Of a stretch of 64,000 nucleotides of DNA, positions 36,034 through 48,800 are shown piece after piece. How positions within the stretch are numbered: position 1 is the first letter of the stretch; each line of letters opens with the position of its first letter. Made by a program: the position numbers and the translations under genes. This DNA is from Rhea pennata. Taxonomy: Eukaryota; Chordata; Aves; Rheiformes; Rheidae. The notes under the pieces were generated by a model. It searched no databases. It was not told the origin of the DNA and worked only from the letters and a program-made list of their open reading frames with translations. Location of the stretch: assembly GCF_028389875.1 (NCBI RefSeq), contig NC_084672.1, forward strand, positions 124,001-188,000. The letters are read 5' to 3'.

Positions 36034-39000
36034 AAAAAGTATATTTACATAAAAGTTTAAAAGTGTCTCTGTGAAAGGGAGACTAAGTGAAAAAGGGTTT
36101 TGCCAATAGTAAGGGTTAAAAATGCCATGGCTGAACAATTACAGAAGTGATGACAAAGGTGAATGTCAGACATCAATTACAAAACCTTCAACTTTTCTAT
36201 GAAAGCAGCATTACAAAGTTGTTCTTCACAGGCACTGGAGCAAGCAATATGCCCGGGGAATTACAGAGAAGTCTGATTTTCACTTTCAGGTTCCTAATTT
36301 AGTTGAACATAATTACTTTACTGTCTGTAGCACGCTACCTCTAAAAAGCCCCAAAGCTATGGACTATTTTTTAATGAAAAAGATGCCAGCTAGTATGTGG
36401 ATTAGATAGAAAGAATAATGTTTCCTTGTTTCTGTTTTCCCTCTGTACCTTCTTGATTTTACCCCAAGCTTCCTTCATCTCTTAATCACTCTATTTTTTT
36501 TTCTTGGTTGTAATTGTTCTTGCATATATCAGCTAGAATCCATTTGCATCAGGACTGGTGTCTCATAGTGCTGGGTACTGTAGAAAAGTGAAAAAGGAGA
36601 CAGTTCTTATGTTAGAAAGTTTGTGCTCTTTGTTAGAAAAAGTGTGCTCCAGTATACTAATATAAATGGAACTGTTTATTGTAATTGTACTCTGGAGACT
36701 CGTGGGAGGACTTCTTAAGGCAAGATCATTCCTACTAATTTTGAATCAGCTTTAAAATTGAACATGCCACAGTAAGTCAGTAAAGGAAGGAAGGTAGACA
36801 GTTGTGAATCTGTGGGGTAAAAAAGGAGAGACTGAATGGCAAGGAACCATTTGCCAGTTCCTCTTGCTGCCAAGAGCCACTTTGCAGTACGAGGGAGGAA
36901 AAAAGCAGGAAGAAGCAATCCCTCTCCAGCTAAGCCAGATCCAATCTGTTGGTTGCACATGCACCTGCAGAAGTACATGACTGACAAACAACTCACAGAG
37001 ATGGAGAAGGATATCACAGTATTAAGTAATTTGTCCATAAAACAACAAATGGAAATCAATGTTAAAGCAACATAGTGAACATTAGCAAAACAGTACTGGC
37101 TGTATGTATACAATGACAGGTTCTAATTTACCAGTAGCAGACCCTGGAGCTGAAAACTTCAACTCAGTGCTTAGGAATTTCCAAAGCCAAAGATAATCTT
37201 GGAAACTATTAATAGTAGTATCTTGCAGCTAAGATGGTCTAACGATATTCATGTGGTAAAATTACTTGCCTGACCAGTTATATCAGTTGGTCTCCCTGCA
37301 GTCATTCTCCCTGCAAGCCTTATTGCATAGTATTAAGAAAGAAAAGCAGTAGTACAGACTACGAAACTTCATTAAGCCAGTGCATTCTGAATTCTGACTG
37401 AGCCACTTGAATAGAGATGTACCCACAACGTGAATTATACCTCACCTTCAGTCATCCCTTCTTAAAAAAGGGATATAATCGAACAAAAATAGGTACAGAT
37501 AAAGGCAACAATGATTATCAGAACTACAGAAAGACTTTAATGTGAGAAGAGACTAACCGAACTTGGACACTCAGTTAACAAGAGAGAAAAGGGGGTTGAT
37601 AGAGGGGTATAGGACATGAGAAGGAAACTAGGGAATGTTTTCATTCCTTCTGACAAAACACAAGTCTCAAATTTAACCATAAGCACTTTTAATCCAAACA
37701 AAAGGAAATGCCTTTTTGTAAAGCATAACACTAAAGTACAGAAATTGATATGACATTATTTTGAAGACCAGAAGAATATACACACTCAAAAAGGAGTTAG
37801 ATAAATTCAGAGAAGTTCATCAAAGGCTACTAAACAAATAGTTCTAGATGAAAACTCAGGAAGATTACACATCACTGGATATTAGCGTAAGAAGTGTTCT
37901 CTTTCTATGCACGCCTTATTTGTGCTCTCTATCTATTAGTATTCTCAACTGATCAATATCAGACACAGGGCCCCAGACTAAAGGGATCTGTGACCTGTGA
38001 TTTGATTCTGTGAGGCTGTTTTGTTTCTTTTTTTCCTAATGAAAACACACACAGCTAGTCATCCAGAGGAAAAACAAATTTTCCCATTAAGTAATGTTGA
38101 AAGAGACAGTAACGAATGTAAGTAGTGGCTATAATGATGATAACAGTAATAATATACGATGCCAACAATTTTGTAAGACCATAACATCTGTCAGCTCTAA
38201 GTCAAAATGCTTGATAGCAGTTATAATTCTAACTATTAATATTTATTTACATTACTTAATACGGGACCACTCTGCAGTTATACAATGAGAAGATATTTTA
38301 AACAATGTTTATATATAGACTGTGGAGTGCAGAACTGGTTTTGTTCCCCTAAAATCCCAAATAATTTTTGCACAGCCCCATAATCCTAGTGAAAAAAAAA
38401 ATCATAAACTTAGTATTTTTCTATAGGACCCATTCCAGTAAGAATAAAACATGATTATCACACATTTGTAGTTTCAGTGTTTGTGGTTGGACCTCTTCAA
38501 GGTTATAATTGGATGGTTGCTGCTGTAATGGCCCCACTGATCATTGTCTCAAAAATTTCTGGTCTTTGTTACTGTCTCTACTAACTGCTGCTTGTTAAGG
38601 TTTGTGTATCTGTCTGTTTAATTTATTACCTCTCCTGTTTCTTGTCTTTTTTTTTTTTTTTAATGTTGAATAGCCACTAGCCAGATAGTCTTACACAAAG
38701 CACTACAGAGATACCTATTTTTCTCTAGTTTCACAGTTTTAGTTTGTAATTCTGTACAAAATTTAAGTATTCTTTATTTGGCCTTCACTGCCTAATCACC
38801 AGGCTTCCCTGAGAAAACAAGAGCTGCATACTCAATCTTTTATTTAAACCACTACTATTTGTTTCTTTGCAAGTATTCATTGGCCACTTTCTTTATCAAG
38901 AAAAAAATATTTCTGTGAATGGTGCTGGAAAAAAAAAAAAAAAAAAAAAAAAGATTACTGGAAGATTCTGAAACTGCCATTCTGCACTCACTTCAAAATA

Positions 39001-42000
39001 GCCTAGCTGCAGGCCATCCCTGAGGCAGAGAGAATTTTTCATCTCTTCTATCCTCCTCCAAATATTATAGTATATACAACTACTCTGCCTAGCTTTCCAA
39101 AAAATCACATAGTCTCTCAGTCCAAAAAAAATATTTTGAAATAATAGCATATTCAAACAACCTTACAGTGAAGGATTTTTCATGTGCATCCTCTTTTCTG
39201 CTGAAGTAAAAGCTGCAGTAGAATCTGCTCTAGGGCCCATTTAGCACTAAAAACTCCAAGCTGTCACTTATCCTATGACGCACACAAAACCCTTGGAAAG
39301 CTGAGATAACAGACGTCTACTGCCATTCTACACTTAACATACTTCATTCTCATGACTCACTTCATCCCTAACAGTCATTCCTTAACAATGTTCTTTGCAG
39401 TTCAAGTATTCATAGACAATTGAGACCTTTCCCTTTAGATCTTTATCCAGAATAGGTTTATTCAGGTCCGTAACAAGATTTATATCCCTATTCGTTTCTA
39501 TTGTCTTCTCTAATTACCCAGTTTAGCTACATGTTCTGCGTTAATGAGCCCAGACTGGCCTGTAGGAATCCAGATGCAGTTGCCTCCATTGAAAATCTCT
39601 ACGACTCCTACCCCTCACAGATTCCATGATACTGTTTTGTATACGGTCACATGTTAGGCTGTGGCTTGCCGAAAGTGAAAGCTTGCTTTCTGTCTCCCAA
39701 CACTAGATCAGAAACATAGTGGTCAAATGAGACAGGTTACTGACATGGTCTAGAAATGCAGCGCTGTTTCAAAACTATGATCTTCTCTCAGCCCTGACCC
39801 TCCCACCCTTGTGGCAGGGAACTTCATAAGAGGCTCTGGGAAAGCTGCAGAGGAAATGTCTCCACACCTGGGAAAAGAGAATATAGCCAGCCCCATACCA
39901 CTTGCTCCTGCAGTGCCAGGCAAGGCAGGGTAGTCTGGCTTACGATACGGGATCTCCCACATCCCCTTTGCTTCCAGACTTCCTTTTGCATCCTGACCTC
40001 GCTTCACATGGCCCAGCAGCTACCTGCGACACAGCCCTGCATGCTTACTCTTGCTGCAGGACTCTACAGGGTAGCCTGGAAGTAATATAACATAAAAGCA
40101 CGGTGCCCAAGAACACTGCCCACAGTCACAGCACAGAGCTAGGATAAAGCCAGAGGCTGCTGGGATGGCAGAGGAGCCCTTACTCTTCGGAGGTAAGGGA
40201 GATACCTCTGATCCCATCATAGAACATTCTCCTTTTTCCCTGAAGCAGTACAAGATCAGCAAGCTTTGTACTGGAAAAAGACTTCCTGAATTGTAATACT
40301 GTGCACTTACCCCCAAGCAGAGGTACACTTTCTTTCTCTTGAAGTGTTTGTAATATCCACGGAAGCTTCAAAGTTACAAGAGAAAACAACCCCCATTGGA
40401 CAATTCTCAGATACATTTGTCTGTGTGTGGTACAGACTCCATGTCTTTGTATCTACTTTGCTTCCTCTATATTGGTTCTCACACAGGACTACCTATAAAG
40501 ACATTTGGATTAAAATCTTGAGCAGACCGCAATATCTAGCTGCAAGTAAACAAGTAGGAGTGGGCTGCAGATTTACAGATTGTAAAGAGAAAAGAGACAG
40601 TGAGGCATCTAGTTTGACCTGTTCTGCAACACTAGCCATAGTACCTTACCAAACACTGTATCAAATCTGTAACTGTTGGCATTCAAAAGGACTCCAATGA
40701 TTAAAAAAACTCAACACTGTATCTCTATTCTATTCACATTCCTTTAATGGCAATGTGAATCTTATCTCAAGTATGATTCATTTCCAACAATACACTAGCT
40801 TCATGGCACAAGTGGCACAAGTGTTAGTGCTTTTTCACACCTTTACTAAAGGAAAGTTCCTTCTGCTTTTATACCAGTTTACTTTTATATCCAGTTTACT
40901 TCTCCCCTGTCTCACAGAAGACTCTTAGAAGATTATCACTTTTTGTGGAGGAATGCTACTGTAAGCTTAGTTTCTGTCCGTATAAGATTGCTATATTTAG
41001 ATTCAAGATTTCTGTATCAGATTACAAACCTAATATCTGCATAAATAAAACATAAGCATCATGTTAACAGTACTGCACAAACACACTAGATAATGTATTT
41101 AACATTTACAGGCACACTATTTTGGGGTAAATTAGCTCTCTATGAATTAAACTATCTATAAACTATCCACAGCATGTTTAGCTTCACAATCTTTGAAAAC
41201 TATTTATATTTAGTACTGATCAAATCGCACCTGTTAGTGCAGAAGTTTTGGCCAGCAGCATGGGATTGAACCAAAGCCTGCTATACATGAAGGAAAGACT
41301 GCCACTAATTGCAAGACTGATGTTGGCAAAGCTAAACCTCAGATATAACTTCCTAAAGGCAGGAGCACCGTGTAGTTTTACCAGCCCAATTGTATACTGT
41401 TACTGATATCAATGATAAAAAACAAATGCCTAGCCAAATCCATCCTTGGTCAGACAAGGGATAGTTTGTCAATGTAACAAAGAATTATTTTCTTATACCG
41501 ATAGGTGAGAGACTGATACTCTCTGGGGGCTCTTAAGTTATGCACGAAGACAGGTATAGGAATATATATGCATACATGTCAGAGAGACAGGATTAAAAGA
41601 CAAAATCCTATTCCTTAAATGATGGGGTTGGATATGTACTAGGAATTTATTCTCCCCACAAGCTTTGCTACCTATGTTTTAGACCTTATAAGGACAAATA
41701 AATCAATGATGAACCAACTACATGTTTTTTTAAAAGGAGAGTTAACAGACACCAGTTCCAAGCCACAAAATCTATGCTTAACACTGATTTTCCCTAGATG
41801 AAGAAGTAATGAAAAAAACTGCACAAAAAGACACAGCCAAAAATAAGAAAATGAAAAAAAATCATTAAAGAAGAATTTATTAGACAATGCAAATCTGAAA
41901 GAGGGTAGTTTTAGTTGAAATATTACCTGGCTTAAGAGACAAAGTGAAGGAAAGCAATATATAATACACGAGAAATAGAGAACTATGAAGGTAAAGCTGA

Positions 42001-42112
42001 TAAAGAAAATATTGATTAAAAAAACCTGAGGAACTGATAAAAAATCTGATAAAGAACACTAAAAATAAAGACAAGAATGAAACTGGAGAACTGAAGGAGT
42101 GTTTTTTTTTTT
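36034..42112. other. Intergenic AT-rich stretch between IQGAP1 and TUBGCP4
   Basis: About 6 kb between the old CR1 fragment and the TUBGCP4 CpG island has only short ORFs and simple repeats. I see no exon, RNA gene or intact element. Confidence 0.7.
38929..38952 (+). repeat. A24 homopolymer
   Basis: This pure A run lies in the IQGAP1-TUBGCP4 intergenic region. Confidence 0.93.
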
Positions 42113-42129
42113 TGTTAACTATCTTAGAC

Positions 42130-42830
42130 GAGACCTTCCGGATCAGCTTTTGCCATCGCAGGCGCCGCGTTACTCAGCCCTCCTCCCGCCGAACCAACCA
42201 ACCAACCAACCAACCGCCGAGGCGGCGCGGCGCGGCGCAGCCTGCCGCTTCCCCCGGTGCCCGGCCCGGCCCGGCCCAGCGCTCCTCCTCACGGCCCGGC
42301 CGCTGACGACACGAGGAGCCGCACCCACCCCAGCGGCCGACTCGTCCCCGCGCCCGGCGACGACCCACGCCTGCGCGGTGGGGGAGCGGCGCGCGCTTCC
42401 CGGCGGCCCCCGCGCGCGCTTCCCGGCAGCCCTGGCGGCGGCGCGCAGCAGGATGATCCACGAGCTGCTGCTGGCGCTGAGCGGGTACCCGGGGGCCGCC
42501 TTCACCTGGAGCAAGCGCAGCGGCCTGCAGGTGCGGCCCGGCCCGGCCCGGCCCGGCCCCCGGCCCGCCCCCCCCGCCCTCACGCTGTCTCCTGCTGCAG
42601 GTGTCCCAGGAACTGCCGTTCCTCCACCCCAGCGAGACCAGCGTCCTGAACCGGCTCTGCCGCCTCGGCACCGACTACATCCGCTTCGCCGAGTTCGTGG
42701 AGCAGTACACGGGGCACGTGCAGCAGCAGGTGGGAGCCGCAGCCGGACCGCGGCGGGGGCAGCTGGGCCCCGGCGGTGCGGGTGTCCTGCAGCACCGATC
42801 TGTGCTGGCACAAGCAAATGCGCTGCCCTG
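42130..42830. promoter_or_regulatory. TUBGCP4: CpG island / promoter region of TUBGCP4
   Basis: GC-rich, CpG-dense sequence begins abruptly after an AT-rich T-run at about 42113 and covers coding exons 1 and 2. It includes CCCGG-type runs just upstream of the start codon and inside the 70-nt intron 1. The transcription start cannot be located by eye. Confidence 0.75.
42192..42215 (+). repeat. (AACC)6 microsatellite in the TUBGCP4 promoter / 5' UTR
   Basis: Six perfect AACC units lie about 240 bp upstream of the TUBGCP4 ATG. Confidence 0.9.
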
Positions 42831-45800
42831 AGCAGAGCTCCAGAAAACGCTGTGTGATTCTGACAAGGTCTAGGGCAGTGAATATTAAAAGATGCTAAGC
42901 TTATTCTTGCACGTGCAAGTTGTAGTAATTTGTGGTCACTGCAGAGCGGCCTGTTTGTGAACCATGCAGGAAGTTCAGCCCTTGAGTGCTGTGAGCATTT
43001 GTTGTGGTCTGTGAAGAGGTTTGAGACCAAAGAGATGTGCATAATCACAAAGAAACACTAGTGCTCACTTGTACTTGGATAGCTATTTGTGAAACACTTA
43101 GCCCTTGCATGTGTCCACGGAAGGGCTAAATATGACTTTGCTCAAGCAACTCTCCTTGTGAATGAACAGTGTTTGTTGTTGTTGTTTTTTCTTTTCCCTG
43201 GGTGCTTTCCAGTGGTTTAAGGTGTATTTCAGGATGTTTGGACTGTTGACTGCTGGTGTACTGCTCTTAGAATCATAGAATCAGTAAGGTTGGAAGGGAC
43301 CTCTGGAGATGATCTAGTCCAACCTCCCTGTTCAGCAGGGTCACCTAGAGCATGTTAGACAAGGTTGCAGCCAGGCGGGCCTTGAAGATCTCCAGAGAAG
43401 GAGACTCCACATCCTCTCTGGGCAACCTGTGCCAGTGCTCCGTCACTCTCACAGTGAAGAAATTCCCCCTCACGGTCAGGCGGAACTTCCTGTGCTTCAG
43501 TTTCTGCCCATTGCCTCTTGTCCTGTCACACGGGGCAACTGAAAGGAGTTTGTCCCCATCCTCTTGACACCCTCCCTTCAGGTGCTTATACACAGGGTCC
43601 GTTATTCTAGGTCTATGCTCAGGAGCTGATGTAGACTTTATTGTTTGGTTTCAGGACCATCATCCATCTCAGCAAAACCAGGGTGGATTACATGGGATTT
43701 ATTTGCGAGCCTTCTGCACAGGTCTTGATTCAGTTCTGCAGCCATATCGACAGGCACTACTTGATCTTGAGCAAGAGGTAAAGAGAGACTTGAAGGAAGA
43801 GGCTCTCCTGTTGCTGACAGTCTGTGGAAACTTGTAATTTCTGCAATTATTAAGTGATGATGCCTAAAAAAGTGACAGAATATTTTTCTTTCCTCTTCAG
43901 GGACATCTTCCAAATTATTCCTATGAGGGACCACTGTAAATGACCTTTCATCCTAAGTAATAAGTCTCTGCTATATTAAATCCAGTGGGTGTCCCATCTG
44001 CTTCGGAACCCTGTGTTTTCTCAGGCTATTTTGACTTCTCTTTTCAGCTGTGAACATTCTGAATTACACCTGGCATATTAGTAGCTGTTGTGTCTTCGGT
44101 ACTATCACTGTCCAATAGTTTCTTTGTAAGCTATAGGCTAAAATGAGATATGACCCAAAAATCTACCTTCTAAAGGTAGAGGGTGTAGAGCCAAACCTGC
44201 TTTTTTACTTACCTGTATCCTTATATTAATTTTTATTAACTGTTTTGTTGTTGTTACAGTTTCTGGCTGACCCTCATCTTTCTATCTCCCATGTTAATTA
44301 TTCACTGGATCAGGTATGTCATGGTGGTTAACAGGTTAGTGTTCTTTGGTGGCTTTTATTCTCTGATCTTTAAATTGCTCTTTTGAGTCTCTTGAGAAAA
44401 TATATGGAATATATATTTGTTTTGAACTCCTCTGAAACTGTAGACACTTAATCATGCTGAGAGGATTACTTGCATGTTGACCAAAAGCTTGGGTCCTCCA
44501 CCTTTTACTGTTGCACCTTCCTCACTAAATACTGAGGAAGTAAACTGTTGTTTAGCCTGAACAGCTACTAGGATATAGTAACTTCATGCATCTTGACCCA
44601 GTGGAAGGAGAACATTCTTTCCAGAGATCTCCAAGTCACTGAACAAGAATAGTTTTCATTTATGGGGAAAGTGAGATGGGATGATGGTTTGATTAAACTA
44701 TTGTACTCAGCTACTGTCTACACTGGCCCAAGCATAGTTTGCATCTTCCCCGTGCACAGCAACCTCATTCAACATTTTTACTCCTTGTTCTGTAGTTCCA
44801 GTTACTCTTCCCCTCTGTGATGGTTGTGGTGGAACAGATCAAGACTCAGAAGGTACAATGAAATTGCAGTTAGTTTCTCTTAACAAGATTATTCTTTAGC
44901 TGATAAAGTATTCTCTGCTCTCACCCCAGAACTGGATGTTAGGAAATAATCTGCCTTCAATAACATATGTCCTATTCCTAGTACTATTTTAAATATTGAA
45001 TAACTTTATTTCATAAATCCGTTTACACTGAATTTGACTTCCTGTTCTTTTTCATTATAATATGATCTTTGATTTGCCTTTTGTAATTGCAATACACTTC
45101 ATTAATTACCATATGCTGCCTGTTGGATTCTTTTTTTTTTGAATCTGATTTCTCCCATCCTGCCCTGAAAGAAAAAGGCCAAAGCTAATGTTTTCAGAAT
45201 CCAGAGTTATTTCCTAATTGCTAAGCAAGATTTTTGAGAGAAGCTTGGGTGTAGAACTGCACATAGGCATTTTTCTCCACTCATAGAGTATGTTTCATCT
45301 CCCTTTCTGCGGGCATTGTAGAGCTTGCAAGGGCATTTCTTATTAGCTGAATGTGTAGTGTTTCAGTGCCTGAAAAAATCAGTTCAAATGACAGACCTAG
45401 TCTGACCACTTTTTTCTTTTCTTTCTTTCTTTTTTTTCCTTGTAGATTCACGGATGTCAGATCCTGGAGACCGTTCACAAGCACAGCTGTGGAGGGTTGC
45501 CTCCTGTTCGCAGTGCTCTTGAGAAGTATGTGGATGCATTAATATTATTATTTCATTCTTATGTAACAACTAGTGTTAGTGTCAAACTGTTTTACTTATG
45601 AGAGCAGGTAATGTCTTTGAGTAGGAGTGTCATGGAGGGCAAACTGTACCCATTGTTTATCTCTAGAGGTTTACAGCAGCCATTCAGGCTTTCTCCATGC
45701 TTTGGATTGCAAAGGTCTTACTAGACTTGTGAGGCATCTCTAGCCTTATGAGGCTGAGTAAATTTCAGATCCTATGGTTTCTCTTCTTGTTGAGGTCCAC

Positions 45801-48800
45801 CTGACAGTTTTGGATATCTGAGGCCTACTAATGTTTCTTAATTTCCTCAGAAAGATAAATTTGAGTGGGTGAATGTTACTAAGTTTGTATGTCCATGGGG
45901 AGAAACACAGACCACTGGATCTTAAAAGATAATTTATGGTCATGCTGAAATGGTAATTAAGTAGAAACAGTAGGACTGGGAAGTCACTGCAAACGTATAC
46001 CTCTGGTATGCTAGCAGATCTCCCTGGAGAAGCCACAGAATCATTGGCTATGTTAAGTTTGGTCTTGCAAGTGGTTTATGTGCTTTTTCTCTGTAAGTAA
46101 ATTCCTCATTAGCTATTTAGTTGTCACCACACTGGCTGGATGACTTACTGAACTTTCCAGAATGATGTACGTTGAGGTTACTACATGCAGATGCCCCACT
46201 GTCTGTTTCTCTTGAACTCAGGATTTTGGCTGTGTGTCATGGAGTCATGTATAAGCAGCTCTCCGCCTGGATGCTACATGGATTGCTACTAGATCAGCAT
46301 GAAGAGTTCTTTATCAAACAGGGCCCATCCTCTGGGAATGTCCCTGGCCAGCCTGAAGAAGACGATGATGACCTAGGAATTGGGGGACTAACAGGAAAAC
46401 AGCTACGAGAGCTGCAGGACCTGGTAAGACTGCCAGTCATCACTTGGCATCCTCTGGTCCTTACAGAACCAAAGAAGAAATACTTTGTCTTCTGCTTCAG
46501 TGAAAGCTATGCTAGACTGGACATTACTGAGCCCTGGTAGGATGGCACATCAATGGAATATTGCAATAGGTTGCAGCTAGGCATAAAGAACAAAGCCATA
46601 AAGCTGGGCACAGCTGGATAATTTTGGGGTAGAAAGGCCTACTGATAAAATCCATTTAGATGCTTATGTCAAATAGTAGTACCAACTGAGCAGCTTCAGG
46701 ATTTGCAGTGATATACTCACCCTGCTCTTGACTGTCTTCCAACTCCTAACAGTCACCACTGCAACCTGCTCAACATGGACATACATAGTGGCATCAGCAG
46801 TTGCAGGGGAAAAGGTGTGGGGAGCTTGGGTGTTGACTTGATTTGTACTTCTTCCATTGGTAGTTCAGCTGGTTACCTTTCTTGCACAATCCTTGGTGCG
46901 GATTAGAATGCAAATATTACTAACAGGGTAATAGGGTAATACTACTGACTTTTTCATTGGGGAGGAATGTGTTATGGGGGAGTCGAGAGACTGCAAGGGA
47001 GCAACATGCCAATATATTGGCTAAGTGTATTAATTCTTCATGTAGACAGTATACCATTAGAGTGCCTTTGTGCAAATCAGCTTTCTCAGTGGAGTACATT
47101 TCAACACTTTGTGCATCTGAAAAGTGTTCACCTCAGGGATTAGTGAGGAACAACTGCAACACTGTTAGGTTCACATTGTAGCTGACTGTGAGGAAACACT
47201 TCTTGTGCATTAATGGTGTTAGTTACATGGTGTTACATAACTCCAGCTCTGAATACACGGAAAATTTGCACTCAAAAGACCCCATGTTGTACACCAAGTG
47301 CCCTGTATAACCACGCTGTGCTGAGGATAGGTTACACGTGGGCAAAAACATAGACGATGTTCTAAAGGCAGTTAAGGAAAAAAACTTATTTCAATACATT
47401 GGATGTAGGCAGTCTGTAAAAATTGGTACGTCTTCTAGATCCCTAGTGGAAAATTCAGGCATTAAGAAGATTAGGATGCTGAGAAAGCCTAATTAAATCC
47501 ATTCTTCAATTATATTGACTAACAACATTGGCAATAGTTTTATCAGACTCATCAAACTTTATCAAACTCTTAATGAACTTTAGTATTAAATTGAAGAATT
47601 CTGCAGATAACATTCTCAGAAATTTGGTAGCATGGTTTTTGGATAATGGACCAATGAACCTAATTCTTCAATAACAAGAAAACAGGATTAAAACATCAGT
47701 ATTGCTTCTCTGAAAGAAAATCTTGCCTCTCTACTTGGAGTTCTTTTCTTTATTAATACATCAAGAATAAAGTTAATAACTTATGGTATTTTTGAAAAAA
47801 ACATTCACAGGAATTAACCAAGGAAAAGCGGTATTTGCTAATTGATGTCATCAAACCTTCAGATCTTTAAACTAGTTGCTCACTAGTAGAGGTGTTTACA
47901 TCTGACCTGCACCACAAGTACTCTAGCTGTGCTAAAACACATAGAATGAAGGTAGGGGGAAGATTATGTTTGGTACTGCTAATTAACATTGTTATGGCAG
48001 TGAAAACTAATGTGACGTAGTTGCAACAAAAAACTTCTTTTGCTGGTATGATATTTTCCTTTGGGAGAGCTAATTTGCCACTACTCCACAAATGCTTACC
48101 CTGTCTGTCTTTTCCCTCTATCCCCTTCCTGGTGAAAGCAACATCTTAGGTAGGTTTGTTAGCAAGCCAGACCTATAAATAAATTTGGAGGCTTGCTTAA
48201 ATGATGCAAATCAGGTTTGCTATCTCTCCACTTACTTTTAATGTTGCGTTTTGATTTTTTGCCCCTTGTTATACCTCTTTTTGTCTGTTTTTCTTAGTTA
48301 CTTATTTATTTTTTAATCTTGTGTTGTCTTTCTTTTCCATGGGGTCTCTTGACAGCGCTTGATTGAGGAGGAGAACATGTTAGCTCCATCTCTAAAACAG
48401 TTTTCTTTGCGAGTAGAAATGCTGCCATCGTACATTCCTGTGCGGGTTGCTGAGAAAATCCTTTTTGTGGGAGAATCTGTACAGATGTTTGAGAATCAAA
48501 ATGTTAACCTGACCAGGAAAGGTAAGAAACATCTTTCTTGCGGCCTTTGCTCAGTTACGAGTGACTGACAAGTATCTTCCAAAATGCTGCATTACGAATT
48601 CTTCAACAGGCATTGCCGGCCAGCTGATGTTCTTCAGAACTATAGATGACTGTGCCAGCTCAGACCAATGGTCCCAGTATTCTGTTTCTGAATAATTCCT
48701 AGGGAAGAGTGTAAGAGCAGAATGAATAAATAATACTTTCCAAACACAGCCTCCAAGTTTTCAGCAACAAATCACGGTGTGATTTACTCTTGGATAAGTG

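Noticed and set aside
42099-43048. Open frames of 165-292 codons around TUBGCP4 exon 1 on both strands
   Set aside because: They are GC-island artefacts overlapping the real TUBGCP4 exons 1 and 2, which are clearly spliced.
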